A stretch of 64,000 nt of DNA from Sinorhizobium arboris LMG 14919 (GCF_000427465.1 NZ_ATYB01000008.1:682001-746000), one strand, 5' to 3'. Counted from the first letter of the stretch, positions 43,658 through 53,754 are shown. The notes: generated by a model not told the origin, from the sequence alone. Numbers and translations are program-made.

Positions 43658-44683
43658 ATGAGCTCGAATGGTCTTGCCGGAATAATGAAACTAGCGCTCG
43701 TTGTCGGAAGCCTGCAGCTTGGTTCAATTACCCTCGCGCATGCGGATACGACGATCCTGAACGTGTCCTACGACCCAACTCGGGAACTGTACAAGGAATT
43801 CAACGCGGCCTTTGCCGAAAAGTGGCGGGCCGACACCGGCGAAGCCGTGACGATCCAGACATCGCACGGCGGTTCGGGCAAGCAGGCACGCTCGGTCATC
43901 GACGGCCTCGGGGCCGACGTCGTGACGCTGGCACTCGAAGCGGATATCGACGCGATCGCCAAAGAGAGCGGCAAGATCCCGGCCGATTGGAAGTCCCGTT
44001 TCGAAAACAACAGCTCCCCCTACACCTCGACGATCGTCTTCCTCGTCCGCAAGGGCAACCCCAAGGGCATCAAGGATTGGGGCGACCTCGTCCGGGAGGA
44101 CGTGCAGGTGATCACGCCCAACCCGAAGACCTCGGGCGGCGCTCGATGGAACTTCCTCGCCGCCTGGGCCTGGGCGCGTGCCGCCAATAACGGCGACGAT
44201 GCGAAGGCGCAGGAATATGTAACGCAGCTCTTCAAACATGTGCCGGTTCTCGACACCGGCGCGCGCGGTGCGACGACCACTTTCGTCCAGCGCGGCCTTG
44301 GCGATGTGTTGCTGGCCTGGGAAAACGAAGCCTATCTGTCGCTGGAAGAGCTGGGCCCCGACAATTTCGACATCGTCACGCCGTCGATCTCGATCAAGGC
44401 GGAGCCCCCCGTCGCGCTGGTCGATGGCAATGTCGACAGCAAGGGCACGCGCAAAGTTGCGGAGGCCTATCTCGCCTATCTCTACAGCGATGTCGGACAG
44501 AAGATCGCGGCCAAGCACTATTACCGGCCGTTCAAGCCAGAGTTCGCGGATCCCAAGGACATCGAGCGCTTCAGCGAATTGAAGCTTGTCACGATCGACG
44601 ACTTCGGTGGCTGGAAGGAAGCACAGCCGAAATTCTTCGGCGACGGCGGCATCTTCGACCAGATCTACAGACCGGGGCAATGA
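43658..44683 (+). CDS. sbp: Sulfate/thiosulfate ABC transporter substrate-binding protein
   Basis: ATG 43658 has GGAGG six bases upstream and is preferred over 43646. The 341-residue protein has a signal peptide ([17 protein letters not shown]) and the Sbp/CysP pattern: [52 protein letters not shown], and [19 protein letters not shown]. It binds sulfate in the periplasm. It heads the operon with two permeases and an ATPase. The imported sulfate can feed the PAPS genes 14 kb away. Confidence 0.95.
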   Translation: MSSNGLAGIMKLALVVGSLQLGSITLAHADTTILNVSYDPTRELYKEFNAAFAEKWRADTGEAVTIQTSHGGSGKQARSVIDGLGADVVTLALEADIDAIAKESGKIPADWKSRFENNSSPYTSTIVFLVRKGNPKGIKDWGDLVREDVQVITPNPKTSGGARWNFLAAWAWARAANNGDDAKAQEYVTQLFKHVPVLDTGARGATTTFVQRGLGDVLLAWENEAYLSLEELGPDNFDIVTPSISIKAEPPVALVDGNVDSKGTRKVAEAYLAYLYSDVGQKIAAKHYYRPFKPEFADPKDIERFSELKLVTIDDFGGWKEAQPKFFGDGGIFDQIYRPGQ

Positions 44684-45546
44684 TATCCATGGCCGCTCGC
44701 AGCACCACGCGGTGGCAGTTCCGGCAGCCGAGCGTCATTCCGGGTTTCGGATTGGCGCTCGGCGTCACGCTGGCATGGCTCACTCTTATCGTTCTCATTC
44801 CTCTCTCCGGGCTGCTTTGGCGCTCCAGCGGCCTCGGATGGTCGAAATTCGTGGAACTGGCGCTTGACGAGCGCACGGTCAACGCATTGACGATCAGCTT
44901 CGGCACGGCCCTCGTCGCAGCGGTGGTCAATCTCGTCTTCGGCGTGCTCCTCGCCTGGGTCCTGGTGCGCTATCGCTTCCCCGGCAAACGCGTGATCGAC
45001 GCGATGGTCGATCTGCCCTTCGCCCTGCCGACGGCAGTCGCCGGTATTGCGCTCACGACGCTTTATGCACCGAACGGCTGGATTGGCGCGCTGCTCGCAC
45101 CACTCGGCATCAAGATCGCCTTCACGCCCGCCGGTATCGTCGTGGCGCTGATCTTCGTCGGCCTCCCCTTTGTCGTGCGCACCGTGCAGCCGATCATGGA
45201 AGAGATCGACAAGGAGGTGGAAGAGGCGGCGGCGACCCTGGGCGCCACCCGCTTCCAAACGATCAGCCGGGTCCTGCTCCCGGGCCTCCTGCCCGCCGGA
45301 TTGACCGGCTTCGCACTCGCCTTTGCCCGTGGCGTCGGCGAGTATGGTTCGGTGATCTTCATTGCCGGCAATCTCCCATACGTCTCGGAGATCGCGCCGC
45401 TTCTGATCGTCATCCGCCTGGAGGAATTCAACTATCCCGCGGCGACTGCGATCGCCGCGGTGATGCTCCTGCTTTCCTTCCTCATGCTGCTGGTCATCAA
45501 CGTGATCCAGGCGTGGAGCAGACGGAGATACGGTTATGGCGCATGA
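44680..45546 (+). CDS. cysT: Sulfate ABC transporter permease CysT
   Basis: The 288-residue protein has six membrane segments and the CysT/CysU loop [56 protein letters not shown] is a typical family stretch. The start overlaps the sbp stop by four bases (ATGA). It forms the sulfate channel with CysW, whose gene overlaps its end by 11 bases. Confidence 0.94.
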   Translation: MISMAARSTTRWQFRQPSVIPGFGLALGVTLAWLTLIVLIPLSGLLWRSSGLGWSKFVELALDERTVNALTISFGTALVAAVVNLVFGVLLAWVLVRYRFPGKRVIDAMVDLPFALPTAVAGIALTTLYAPNGWIGALLAPLGIKIAFTPAGIVVALIFVGLPFVVRTVQPIMEEIDKEVEEAAATLGATRFQTISRVLLPGLLPAGLTGFALAFARGVGEYGSVIFIAGNLPYVSEIAPLLIVIRLEEFNYPAATAIAAVMLLLSFLMLLVINVIQAWSRRRYGYGA

Positions 45547-46411
45547 TGCCGGTTTCGCCTCTAATACGCTCGTGTCGGCCGCAACGTCGGAAACTCGGCT
45601 TTCGCGCTTTATCCTGACCATCGTCGCTCTCGGTTTCGTGGCGCTTTTCCTGCTTCTGCCGCTCGCCACGGTCTTCATCGAGGCCTTCCGAAAAGGTGCG
45701 GCGGAGTTCTTCACGGCGCTCAGCGACCCGGAGACCTTTTCCGCAATCCGCCTGACGCTGCTGGTCGCGGGGATCGCCGTGCCGCTCAATCTCGTCTTCG
45801 GGGTGGCGGCCGCCTGGGCGATCGCGAAATTCGAGTTCAAGGGCAAGGCATTCCTCACGACGCTCATCGACCTGCCCTTCTCCGTTTCGCCTGTCATCTC
45901 GGGCCTCGTCTTCGTGCTGCTGTTCAGCTCTCACAGCCTGCTCGGCCCTATCCTGCAGAGCTACGGCATACAGATCCTCTTCGCCGTTCCGGGCCTGGTG
46001 CTCGCCACCGTGTTCGTGACCTTCCCGTTCGTTGCGCGTGAACTGATCCCGCTGATGCAGGAACAGGGGACGGCTGACGAGGAGGCGGCGCTGTCGCTCG
46101 GCGCCACCGGCTGGCAGACCTTCTGGCATGTGACGCTTCCCAACATAAAATGGGGTCTGCTCTACGGCGTGCTTCTTTGCAACGCCCGCGCCATGGGCGA
46201 GTTCGGCGCGGTTTCGGTCGTCTCCGGCCATATCCGCGGCCAGACGAACACCATGCCGTTGCAGGTCGAAATCCTCTATAATGAGTATAATTTCGTCGCC
46301 GCCTTTGCGGTGGCTGCGCTCCTTGCGCTCCTTGCGCTGGTAACGCTCGTTTTGAAGACTGCCCTTGAACTTCGCTACAGCGACGAGATCGCTGCCAGCC
46401 GCAGGCATTGA
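45536..46411 (+). CDS. cysW: Sulfate ABC transporter permease CysW
   Basis: The 291-residue protein shows [18 protein letters not shown], the loop [33 protein letters not shown] and [25 protein letters not shown], all typical of CysW. It overlaps cysT by 11 bases and lies 15 bases before cysA. It completes the membrane channel. Confidence 0.95.
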   Translation: MAHDAGFASNTLVSAATSETRLSRFILTIVALGFVALFLLLPLATVFIEAFRKGAAEFFTALSDPETFSAIRLTLLVAGIAVPLNLVFGVAAAWAIAKFEFKGKAFLTTLIDLPFSVSPVISGLVFVLLFSSHSLLGPILQSYGIQILFAVPGLVLATVFVTFPFVARELIPLMQEQGTADEEAALSLGATGWQTFWHVTLPNIKWGLLYGVLLCNARAMGEFGAVSVVSGHIRGQTNTMPLQVEILYNEYNFVAAFAVAALLALLALVTLVLKTALELRYSDEIAASRRH

Positions 46412-46426
46412 AAGGTCCAGACCTCC

Positions 46427-47530
46427 ATGGAAGTCCGCGTCCAGAACATACGCAAGGCATTCGGCCGCTTCCCCGCGCTCGAAGACGTTTCCCTCGACAT
46501 CCGGTCCGGCGAACTGATCGCGCTCCTCGGTCCCTCCGGCTCCGGCAAGACCACGCTGCTCAGGCTCGTCGCCGGGCTCGAAAGTCCGACGGAGGGCACG
46601 ATTTTCTTCGGCGATGAAGATGCGTCGAAGAAGACCGTGCAGGAGCGCAACATCGGTTTCGTTTTCCAGCACTATGCGCTTTTCCGCCATATGACGGTGC
46701 TCGACAATGTCGCCTTCGGGCTGAAGGTGCGACCCGCCAAACGCCGGCCAGCGGCTGCCGAAATCCGCCGCAGGGCGCTCGATCTGCTGGAGCTCGTGCA
46801 ACTCTCTGGGCTGGAGAAACGCTACCCGGCCCAGCTTTCCGGCGGGCAGCGCCAACGCGTCGCGCTCGCCCGCGCCATGGCCGTCGAGCCCAACGTTCTG
46901 CTTCTCGACGAGCCCTTCGGTGCGCTCGATGCGCAGGTGCGCAAGGAACTGAGGCGGTGGCTGCGCGAAATCCACGACCGCACCGGCCACACCACGATCT
47001 TCGTCACGCATGACCAGGAGGAAGCACTCGAGCTTGCCGACCGCGTCGTCGTGATGAGCAAGGGTGCGATCGAGCAGGTCGGCACACCCGACGAGATCTA
47101 TGACCATCCGGTCTCGCCCTTCGTCTATGGCTTCATCGGCCAGTCCAACTGTCTCGACGTCACCCTCGCCAATGGCGAGATCTGGCACGAAGACCGTCCG
47201 ATCGGCCTTCGCGCCGGAAACGAACAGGACGGCGCCGCGACCCTGTATTTCCGCCCACACGACGTCGAACTCATCGACGGCTGCGGCGGTTGCCTCGCCG
47301 GTCTCGTCACGGCTAGCCGGCGAGTGGCCGGCACCCGGCATCTCGAACTCGATCTCGGGCGCACGCACCCTCCGGTCGAGATCGAGCTGCCGCCCGAACG
47401 CGCCGCCTCCACGGACCACACCCGAGTCGCCTTCCGGCCCACGAGATGGAAGCTTTTCCGCAAGGGCGATCAAAAGAATGCCCTACGGATACAAGCGGAG
47501 GTGCCCGCGCTCGCGGCGACCGGCACGTGA
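46427..47530 (+). CDS. cysA: Sulfate ABC transporter ATPase CysA
   Basis: The 367-residue protein begins [20 protein letters not shown] and has Walker [10 protein letters not shown], signature [16 protein letters not shown], Walker [22 protein letters not shown] and switch [15 protein letters not shown]. The C-terminal half holds a TOBE/CysA domain. It powers sulfate import and ends the operon. Confidence 0.95.
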   Translation: MEVRVQNIRKAFGRFPALEDVSLDIRSGELIALLGPSGSGKTTLLRLVAGLESPTEGTIFFGDEDASKKTVQERNIGFVFQHYALFRHMTVLDNVAFGLKVRPAKRRPAAAEIRRRALDLLELVQLSGLEKRYPAQLSGGQRQRVALARAMAVEPNVLLLDEPFGALDAQVRKELRRWLREIHDRTGHTTIFVTHDQEEALELADRVVVMSKGAIEQVGTPDEIYDHPVSPFVYGFIGQSNCLDVTLANGEIWHEDRPIGLRAGNEQDGAATLYFRPHDVELIDGCGGCLAGLVTASRRVAGTRHLELDLGRTHPPVEIELPPERAASTDHTRVAFRPTRWKLFRKGDQKNALRIQAEVPALAATGT

Positions 47531-47668
47531 GTGAGTGTGGGCGGACTTGCGCTGTCGCCGCGCGGGATTCGTCCCTTCCATGCGCCGAGGGTTGCTTGCC
47601 GCAGGAGTTTGATCCGTCGCCGAATTAACCGGTTCCGATCAAAGGAATCCTGCGGTAGAAACCGTCCC

Positions 47669-49033
47669 ATGTCCGTTATCGAAGAACTCACAAACGCACT
47701 CGGCGATGCCGTGCTCACCGGCGACCGCATCGCCGAACGCTGCCGCAGCGATGCAAGCCTTACGGGCCGAGCCTTGCCCCTGGCGGTCGTTCGCCCGGCA
47801 AGCGTTGCCGAGGTCGCCGCGGCTCTCGATATCTGCAATTCGCATCGCCAGACGGTGGTCCCGCAGGGCGGCTTGACAGGGCTTGCCGGCGGCGCCAATC
47901 CGCGGGCCGGCGACATCGTGGTTTCTCTGGAGAGACTTTCCGGCATCGAGGAGATCGATGCCGCGGCGGGCACGATGACGGTTCTCGCCGGAACGCCGCT
48001 CGAAGTCGCGCAGCGCGCCGCCGAGGATGCGGGTTTCCTGTTGCCGATCGATCTTGGCGCCCGCGGCTCCTGCCAGATCGGCGGCAATCTGGCCACCAAT
48101 GCCGGCGGAATTCGGGTCATCCGCAACGGTGTGGCACGGAGCAATGTGCTGGGGCTCGAGGCCGTTCTTGCCGACGGGACAGTGATCTCGTCTATGAACA
48201 AGATGATCAAGAACAACACGGGCTACGACCTCCGGCAGCTCTTCATCGGTTCGGAAGGCACGCTCGGCATCATCACGCGGGCGGTGCTCAGCCTGCGCCC
48301 CTTGCCCGCGGGGCGGCTGACGGCGCTCTGTGCGCTCGAAAGCTACGGGGAAGTCGTCGCCTTGCTCAAGCGCGCGCAGAGGGAGCTCGCCGGCCTCTCC
48401 GCCTATGAGGCGATGTGGGAGAGCTATTTCCGTTTCAACTGCGAGGCCGAGGGGCTCCGGCTCTTCGAAGCCACTCCCCCTTTCGCCGTCATTCTGGAGC
48501 AGGACCTGCAAGGCCATGAAGCGGAGCGCGAGCAGTTCGAAGCGTTTCTGGGCCGGGCCCTGGAGGAGGGCGTAATCTACGATGCGCTGATCGCGCAATC
48601 GCAGAAGGAGGCGCAGACGTTCTGGCGTATCCGCGAGGGCCAGGCCCTGGACCGGCTGCCCCTGCTCCTCAACTTCGATGTCAGCCTGCCGATCGGCGAC
48701 ATCGGCCGCTTCGCCGATGAATGCGGCAAGGCGCTCCAGGCCAGGTTTCCCGCGGCGCACGTATCCTTCTTCGGCCATGTCGGCGACAGCAACCTTCACA
48801 TTGCCTTCTCGGTTCCGGGCGCAACCGAAGAAACGGCCCACGCCGTTGACGTCCTCGTCTACGGGCTTGTCGGAACCTATAGCGGATCCGTTTCGGCCGA
48901 GCACGGAATCGGCCTTCTGAAGCGCGACTTTCTCGATCGCTCACGCAGTCCGGCGGAACTCGAACTCATGCGGCGCATCAAGAAGGCGCTCGACCCCAAC
49001 GGCATTCTCAATCCCGGCAAGGTCTTAGGCTAG
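47669..49033 (+). CDS. FAD-linked oxidase of the D-2-hydroxyacid dehydrogenase (GlcD-like) family
   Basis: ATG 47669 gives 454 residues; the longer frame to 47531 has no coding character. The FAD-binding PCMH domain shows VVPQGGLTGLAGGANPRAG, DLGARGSCQIGGNLATNAGG and FIGSEGTLGIITRAVL. The C-terminal VAO-type domain has FFGHVGDSNLHIAF, a metal-binding GHxGDxNxH motif, and SAEHGIGLLKRD. Such enzymes oxidise D-lactate, glycolate or D-2-hydroxyglutarate and pass electrons to quinone or an electron-transfer flavoprotein. It stands alone after the sulfate operon; no GlcE/GlcF partner is adjacent. Confidence 0.88.
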   Translation: MSVIEELTNALGDAVLTGDRIAERCRSDASLTGRALPLAVVRPASVAEVAAALDICNSHRQTVVPQGGLTGLAGGANPRAGDIVVSLERLSGIEEIDAAAGTMTVLAGTPLEVAQRAAEDAGFLLPIDLGARGSCQIGGNLATNAGGIRVIRNGVARSNVLGLEAVLADGTVISSMNKMIKNNTGYDLRQLFIGSEGTLGIITRAVLSLRPLPAGRLTALCALESYGEVVALLKRAQRELAGLSAYEAMWESYFRFNCEAEGLRLFEATPPFAVILEQDLQGHEAEREQFEAFLGRALEEGVIYDALIAQSQKEAQTFWRIREGQALDRLPLLLNFDVSLPIGDIGRFADECGKALQARFPAAHVSFFGHVGDSNLHIAFSVPGATEETAHAVDVLVYGLVGTYSGSVSAEHGIGLLKRDFLDRSRSPAELELMRRIKKALDPNGILNPGKVLG

Positions 49034-49040
49034 CGCGCGG

Positions 49041-49090
49041 CCCCTCGTCCCGCCTATGGGGAGAAGGTGGCCGGCAGGCGGGATGAGGGG
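49041..49090. terminator. Long hairpin between convergent genes
   Basis: CCCCTCGTCCCGCC (49041-49054) pairs with GGCGGGATGAGGGG (49077-49090), 13 of 14 positions. It lies midway between the oxidase stop and the RES gene stop and resembles common rhizobial intergenic repeats. It probably limits read-through both ways. Confidence 0.6.
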
Positions 49091-49102
49091 CACTTTTGGG
49101 AC

Positions 49103-49663
49103 TCAAACCCATGAGGCGGGCGATTTCGGCAGCCGGCCGTCGGGATCGATGACGTCGAGGCGCGGTTCTTCCGGACCGTTCCAGCGCCAGAGCGCGACGC
49201 AGGTGCCGCCGGGCGACATGAAGGATGGATAGATCACCCCGTGATAGTCGCGCGCCAGAAGCTCCGACTGGAGCCTGTGGGTCTCCGGCACGGCGCCCAT
49301 GTCGAGCGCATCACGCCATTCACAGCGATGGATCGCCTCGTCCACACCAAGCTCCACAAGAAAACTGGCATCCGTGAGGTCCGCGAGCCGCGCCCCGCGC
49401 AACTCGAGCTGCACGATGAGTGCCGGATGCTGCACGAAGCCCTGATTATATTCCGCCCAGGCGGTCGACAGTTCGCGCGCGGCATAGATCGCCGGCAGGC
49501 CGACCGGGTTCCAGCGCCCCCCGAAACGAGCGGCGCCCGCGCCGGATAGCGGCATATGTGCCCAGCGCGGCACGAAGGCGCGCCAGAGCGCCATCGGCTC
49601 TAACGGCGGCGCGGCCTCGGGATCGGGATCGGGCAGCAGCGCGGACGGGACGTCTTTTCTCAT
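49103..49663 (-). CDS. RES-domain toxin (NAD+-degrading type)
   Basis: The 186-residue protein has the RES pattern: LWRAFVPRWAHMPLSG, FGGRWNPVGLPAIYAARELSTAWAEY (in two blocks, giving the Arg and Glu) and SFMSPGGTCVALWRW with the Ser near residue 147. RES toxins break down NAD+ and are held in check by Xre/ParS-type antitoxins. The antitoxin gene lies seven bases upstream on the same strand, as expected. The first 20 residues are acidic and proline-rich. Confidence 0.85.
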   Translation of the reverse strand: MRKDVPSALLPDPDPEAAPPLEPMALWRAFVPRWAHMPLSGAGAARFGGRWNPVGLPAIYAARELSTAWAEYNQGFVQHPALIVQLELRGARLADLTDASFLVELGVDEAIHRCEWRDALDMGAVPETHRLQSELLARDYHGVIYPSFMSPGGTCVALWRWNGPEEPRLDVIDPDGRLPKSPASWV

Positions 49664-49669
49664 CCCGTC

Positions 49670-50041
49670 TTAAGCATAAACGCCGGCGCGGACCGATTCG
49701 AGATAGGCAAGCACCTTGTCGGCCTTGCCCTCGCCGACGAGGTCGAATGCGGTCTTGCCGGCCCAGCCGGGGATAGGCTGGTGCTTGAACCATATGACGG
49801 CGCGGGCTTCGTCGCCCGCCATTTCGGAGGCCATGGCAAGAATGCGGACGATCTTACTCAGGGCGCTGTCGACCTTTCGGGCGCCGGATTTCGCCGTCAG
49901 CGTATTGCGGGCGACACCGATCAGCTTTGCGAGTTCGGCAAGCGTGACACCCAGCCGGTCGGCCACAAGCCGGGCCGAAAGGAACGGGGAGTGATCGTCC
50001 CCGAAACGGGCTGCAGGTATCTGGAAATCGACGGCCATCAT
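49670..50041 (-). CDS. Xre/ParS-type antitoxin (DUF2384 toxin-binding domain)
   Basis: The 123-residue protein has an N-terminal helix-turn-helix-like part (LSARLVADRLGVTLAELAKLIGVARNTL) and a C-terminal MbcA/ParS/Xre toxin-binding part (AVIWFKHQPIPGWAGKTAFDLVGEGKADKVLAYLESVRAG). It neutralises the RES toxin encoded next and probably represses the pair through the inverted repeat that abuts its start. ATG 50041 or 50038 begins only a few bases from that repeat, with no clear ribosome site, so the message may be nearly leaderless. Confidence 0.88.
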   Translation of the reverse strand: MMAVDFQIPAARFGDDHSPFLSARLVADRLGVTLAELAKLIGVARNTLTAKSGARKVDSALSKIVRILAMASEMAGDEARAVIWFKHQPIPGWAGKTAFDLVGEGKADKVLAYLESVRAGVYA

Positions 50042-50043
50042 GA

Positions 50044-50092
50044 GAAATCGACCCTATTTTGATCGGAACCTTATAAAAATAGGATCGATTTC
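50044..50092. promoter_or_regulatory. 17-bp inverted repeat, probable toxin-antitoxin operator
   Basis: GAAATCGACCCTATTTT (50044-50060) and AAAATAGGATCGATTTC (50076-50092) are inverted copies matching at 16 of 17 positions, separated by 15 bases. The repeat ends two bases from the antitoxin start codon. This is what a site for an autorepressing antitoxin should look like. Confidence 0.7.
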
Positions 50093-50117
50093 CCATCAAT
50101 TCAAGCGCAAACGCGGC

Positions 50118-50903
50118 TCATTGCCGCCACGAGGGATTCCGCCGTTCGAAAAAGGCCGACACGCCCTCCTGCGCTTCGTCGGTTTCCCAGCTATCGGCAA
50201 GCTGCTCTATGGTGGCGGCGATGACGGCGTCGGTAATGGGAAGACCCAGCGACCGCGCCAGCCGCTTTGCCCGCCCGGCAGCGCCCGGAGCCGCGACGAG
50301 ATAAGCCGTCACCGTGGCTTCGACCGCCCCGTCCAGCATACTGTCGTCGACGACCGTCGTCACGAAGCCGGCGGCCTTCGCCTCCTCCGCACTGAAAAGG
50401 CGCGCCGACATGAACAGCGGGCGCGCCCTCGCCTCGCCCGTCCGCGCGATGACATAGGGACTGATCGTCGCCGGGATCAACCCGAGGCGCGTCTCCGTCA
50501 GGCCGAATTGCGCGCTCGAGGAGGCGATCACCGTGTCGCAGACGCTGATCAGTCCGACGCCGCCGCCGAAGGTGTTCCCGTGCACGCGTGCGATGAGCGG
50601 CTTCGGCAGATCGTTCAGCGCCTTGAACATCATCGCAAGCCGCGTCGCCTCGGCGATCCGAGTCGTCCGGTCTGCCGAAAACTGCTCACGCATCCATTCG
50701 AGATCGCCGCCGGCGCAAAAGCTCTTGCCTTCCGCATCGAGAATGACGGCCCTGACCGATGCATCTGTTGCGATCCGGCCCGCCACAGCCGTCAGCTCGC
50801 CGATCATCGCGGCGGAGAGCGCGTTGTGCTTTTCCGAACGGGCAAGCGTCACCCGGGCCACGCCCCGCTGGTCGACGGCAAAACGGATCGTATCGAAAGT
50901 CAT
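50118..50903 (-). CDS. Enoyl-CoA hydratase, probably methylglutaconyl-CoA hydratase
   Basis: The 261-residue crotonase shows SFCAGGDLEWM (oxyanion hole) near residue 61 and HGNTFGGGVGLISVCDTVIA with a Glu/Asp-region GLTETRLGLIPATISPYVI near 135. In the leucine pathway this enzyme turns 3-methylglutaconyl-CoA into HMG-CoA. Its start overlaps the HMG-CoA lyase stop (ATGA), and it is the last gene of the leucine/isovalerate operon, which supports that role over general fatty-acid oxidation. Confidence 0.88.
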   Translation of the reverse strand: MTFDTIRFAVDQRGVARVTLARSEKHNALSAAMIGELTAVAGRIATDASVRAVILDAEGKSFCAGGDLEWMREQFSADRTTRIAEATRLAMMFKALNDLPKPLIARVHGNTFGGGVGLISVCDTVIASSSAQFGLTETRLGLIPATISPYVIARTGEARARPLFMSARLFSAEEAKAAGFVTTVVDDSMLDGAVEATVTAYLVAAPGAAGRAKRLARSLGLPITDAVIAATIEQLADSWETDEAQEGVSAFFERRNPSWRQ

Positions 50904-51769
50904 GCTGCGCTCCTCAACGATCGCGCAAAAGCTGCGGCCCGATCGAGCTTTTCCGCGTCGAGCCCCGTGGCAAAACCCCGCGCCTCGAGAAAGGCGTTCA
51001 CCGCAAGCGTGTCGACATTGCCGGCTGCGCCCGGCGCATAGGGACAGCCGCCGAGCCCGCCAGCGGCTGCGTCGAACACCCTGAGGCCGCGTTCCAGCGC
51101 CACGCCGATGTTCTCCAGTGCCCGGCCGGACGTGTCGTGGAAATGCCCGGCGAGCTTCGCGGCCTCGATCTCGCCGAGCACGGCCGTCAGCATGCGATGG
51201 ACCGCCTCCGGCGTGCCGCGCCCGATGGTGTCGCCGAGGCTGATCTCGTAGCAGCCGAGATCGGCGAGCAGCCGCGCGACGCGGGCGGCGGCTTCCGGCT
51301 CGATTATGCCCTCATAGGGGCATTCGACGACGCAGCTTACATAGCCCCGCAGGGGAATGCCTTGGCGGCGGCTTGCCTCGGCGACCGGCCGAAAACGCTC
51401 TATGCTCTCGGAGATCGAGCAGTTGATGTTCTTCTCGGAGAAACTTTCCGAGGCGGCGGCGAAAATAGCCACCTCGTCGGCGCGTGCGGCGAGCGCCGCC
51501 TCGAAGCCGCGCATGTTGGGCGTCAACGCCGCGTAACGCGTGCCGGGACGCCGCGCGATACCGGCCATGACGGCCGGCGCGTCGGCCATTTGCGGCACCC
51601 AGCGCGGACTGACGAAGCCCGTCACTTCGATGCGCTCGTAACCGCAGTCGGAGAGCAGATCGACGAGCCTGACCTTGTCCTCGGTAGCGACGAGCCGGGA
51701 CTCGTTCTGCAGCCCGTCGCGCGGCGCCACCTCGACAATCGTGACCTGCTCCTTTGCCGGCGCCGTCAT
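50900..51769 (-). CDS. hmgL: Hydroxymethylglutaryl-CoA lyase
   Basis: The 289-residue protein starts with EVAPRDGLQNESRLV and carries the family signature AGGLGGCPYAPGAAGNVDTLA near 230, with HFHDTSGRALEN as metal site. It cleaves HMG-CoA to acetoacetate and acetyl-CoA, the last step of leucine degradation. It overlaps both neighbours by four bases, so it is translated with mccA and the hydratase. Confidence 0.95.
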   Translation of the reverse strand: MTAPAKEQVTIVEVAPRDGLQNESRLVATEDKVRLVDLLSDCGYERIEVTGFVSPRWVPQMADAPAVMAGIARRPGTRYAALTPNMRGFEAALAARADEVAIFAAASESFSEKNINCSISESIERFRPVAEASRRQGIPLRGYVSCVVECPYEGIIEPEAAARVARLLADLGCYEISLGDTIGRGTPEAVHRMLTAVLGEIEAAKLAGHFHDTSGRALENIGVALERGLRVFDAAAGGLGGCPYAPGAAGNVDTLAVNAFLEARGFATGLDAEKLDRAAAFARSLRSAA

Positions 51770-53754
51770 TGCGCAGCCTCCTCCATCAGCGTCACGAGCA
51801 CCGTCCCTTCGCTGACCTGGGCGCCTTCCGCCACATGCACATTCGCGATCGTGCCCTCGCGTGAGGCCGAGAGCGTCAGCTCCATCTTCATCGCCTCCAT
51901 GACGACGAGGGGCTGCCCCTTGGCGACCGCCTCTCCCGGCCCGACGCGAACCAGTTTCACGAGACCCGGCATTGGCGCGACCAGTTCGTCGTCGGCGATC
52001 TCGCTGCTTTGCCCGCCGGTCAATCCGTCCGGCACATGGAACACCAGGTTCCGCCCGTTATGGAAGAGCGTCAAGGCCTCGCGACCTCGCACGAAGCGGA
52101 TCAGGCGCTTCTGCCCGGCGACTTCGAGCCGGGCACCACCGTCGAAGCGGTCCAGCACAAGGACCGGCAGAGTGCTCCCGCCGGCCCGCACCGCGAACTG
52201 GTCGCGGCCGCGCGAGGCCAGCGTTACGCTTGCACGGCCGCCCTCGTGGTCGATCGCCACGGAGCGGTGCGCATCGCCCCATATCTGCCAGGAGCCCAGT
52301 GAAGACCAAGGATCGGTCGACATGTTCGGCTCGAGTGCCCCTGTCGAAATGATCGCCGCCAATGCCAGCGCCTCGTCGCCCGGCACGAACGGCGCGGTCA
52401 GGCGCTCGATCTCCCGGTCGATCAGCCCCGTATCCGGATGGCCCGAGCGGAAGTCCTGCTCTGCCGTCAGGCGGATGAGGAAGTCCAGATTGGTGACCGT
52501 ACCGCCGATGCGGCATTCCTTAAGGGCGTCCTGCAACCGGCCAAGCGCCGCCGAACGGTTCGGGCCATGCACGATCAGCTTGGCAATCAGCGGATCGTAA
52601 TAGGGCGATATCGTATCTCCCTGCCGGACGCCGGAATCGACCCGCGCAGTGTCGTCGGGAAGGCTTAAATGCGCCAGCCGCCCGGTTGCCGGCAGAAAGC
52701 CGCGTGCCGGGTCCTCCGCGTAAAGACGCGCCTCGAAGGCCCAGCCGTTCATGGAAATGTCCGCCTGGTTCTTCGGCAACGGCTCGCCGGCGGCGATGCG
52801 CAACTGCCACTCCACAAGATCGATGCCGGTGATCGCTTCCGTAACGGGATGCTCCACCTGCAGCCGCGTGTTCATCTCCATGAAGTAGAAGTGGTTCGGC
52901 CAGAGCCCGTTCGTCACATCGGCGATGAATTCGACCGTGCCTGCGCCGACATAGCCGATCGCCTGGGCCGCCCGGACCGCCGCATCGCCCATCGCCCGGC
53001 GGACCTCCGCAGTCATGCCCGGCGCAGGGGCCTCCTCGATCACCTTCTGGTGGCGCCGTTGCAGCGAGCAATCGCGCTCGAAAAGGTGGACGATATTGCC
53101 GTGCCTGTCTCCGAAGACCTGCATTTCGATGTGACGCGGCTTCGTCAGATAACTTTCCAGAAGCACCGAACCGTCGCCGAAGGCAGCTTCGGCCTCCCTG
53201 CGCGCCGCCTCCAGCGCCGGACCGAAGTCCTCCTGCCGCTCCACGCGCCGCATGCCTTTGCCGCCGCCGCCCGCACGCGCCTTGATCAGTACCGGATAGC
53301 CGATTTCCCGGGCCCTGTCGGCAAGAAAGGATGCGTCCTGCTCTTCCCCATGGTAGCCGGGCACGATCGGTACGCCAGCCCGTTCCATGAGCGCCTTGGC
53401 CGCATCCTTGAGGCCCATGGCGCGGATCGCGGCCGGCGTCGGCCCGATGAAGACCATGCCGGCATTTTCGACAGCTTCGGCAAAGTCGGCGTTCTCGGAA
53501 AGGAAGCCGTAGCCGGGGTGAATCGCCTGCGCGCCGACGCTCCTTGCCGCCTCTACAATCCGTTCGATCGCGAGATAGCTTTCGGCGGCGGGCGCCGCCC
53601 CGATCCGGATCGCCTCGTCGGCGAGGGCCACATGCAAGGCATCGCCATCGGCATCGGAATAGACGGCGACGGTGCGAATACCGAGCCGCTGCGCGGTGCG
53701 TATGATGCGGCAGGCGATTTCCCCGCGATTGGCAATCAGGAGTTTCGAAAACAT
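51766..53754 (-). CDS. mccA: Methylcrotonyl-CoA carboxylase biotin-containing subunit
   Basis: The 662-residue protein has a biotin carboxylase part (KLLIANRGEIACRIIRTAQRL; ARAGGGGKGMRRV; EMNTRLQVEHPVTEAITGIDLVEWQL in parts), a middle domain, and a C-terminal biotin carrier domain with VMEAMKMELTLSAS, whose Lys is biotinylated. It carries CO2 to the beta subunit for carboxylation of 3-methylcrotonyl-CoA. It follows the small RidA-family gene by 18 bases and overlaps hmgL. Confidence 0.95.
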   Translation of the reverse strand: MFSKLLIANRGEIACRIIRTAQRLGIRTVAVYSDADGDALHVALADEAIRIGAAPAAESYLAIERIVEAARSVGAQAIHPGYGFLSENADFAEAVENAGMVFIGPTPAAIRAMGLKDAAKALMERAGVPIVPGYHGEEQDASFLADRAREIGYPVLIKARAGGGGKGMRRVERQEDFGPALEAARREAEAAFGDGSVLLESYLTKPRHIEMQVFGDRHGNIVHLFERDCSLQRRHQKVIEEAPAPGMTAEVRRAMGDAAVRAAQAIGYVGAGTVEFIADVTNGLWPNHFYFMEMNTRLQVEHPVTEAITGIDLVEWQLRIAAGEPLPKNQADISMNGWAFEARLYAEDPARGFLPATGRLAHLSLPDDTARVDSGVRQGDTISPYYDPLIAKLIVHGPNRSAALGRLQDALKECRIGGTVTNLDFLIRLTAEQDFRSGHPDTGLIDREIERLTAPFVPGDEALALAAIISTGALEPNMSTDPWSSLGSWQIWGDAHRSVAIDHEGGRASVTLASRGRDQFAVRAGGSTLPVLVLDRFDGGARLEVAGQKRLIRFVRGREALTLFHNGRNLVFHVPDGLTGGQSSEIADDELVAPMPGLVKLVRVGPGEAVAKGQPLVVMEAMKMELTLSASREGTIANVHVAEGAQVSEGTVLVTLMEEAAQ

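Noticed and set aside
45497..47473. 658-codon minus-strand open frame
   Set aside because: It is antisense to cysW and cysA and has no recognisable domain.
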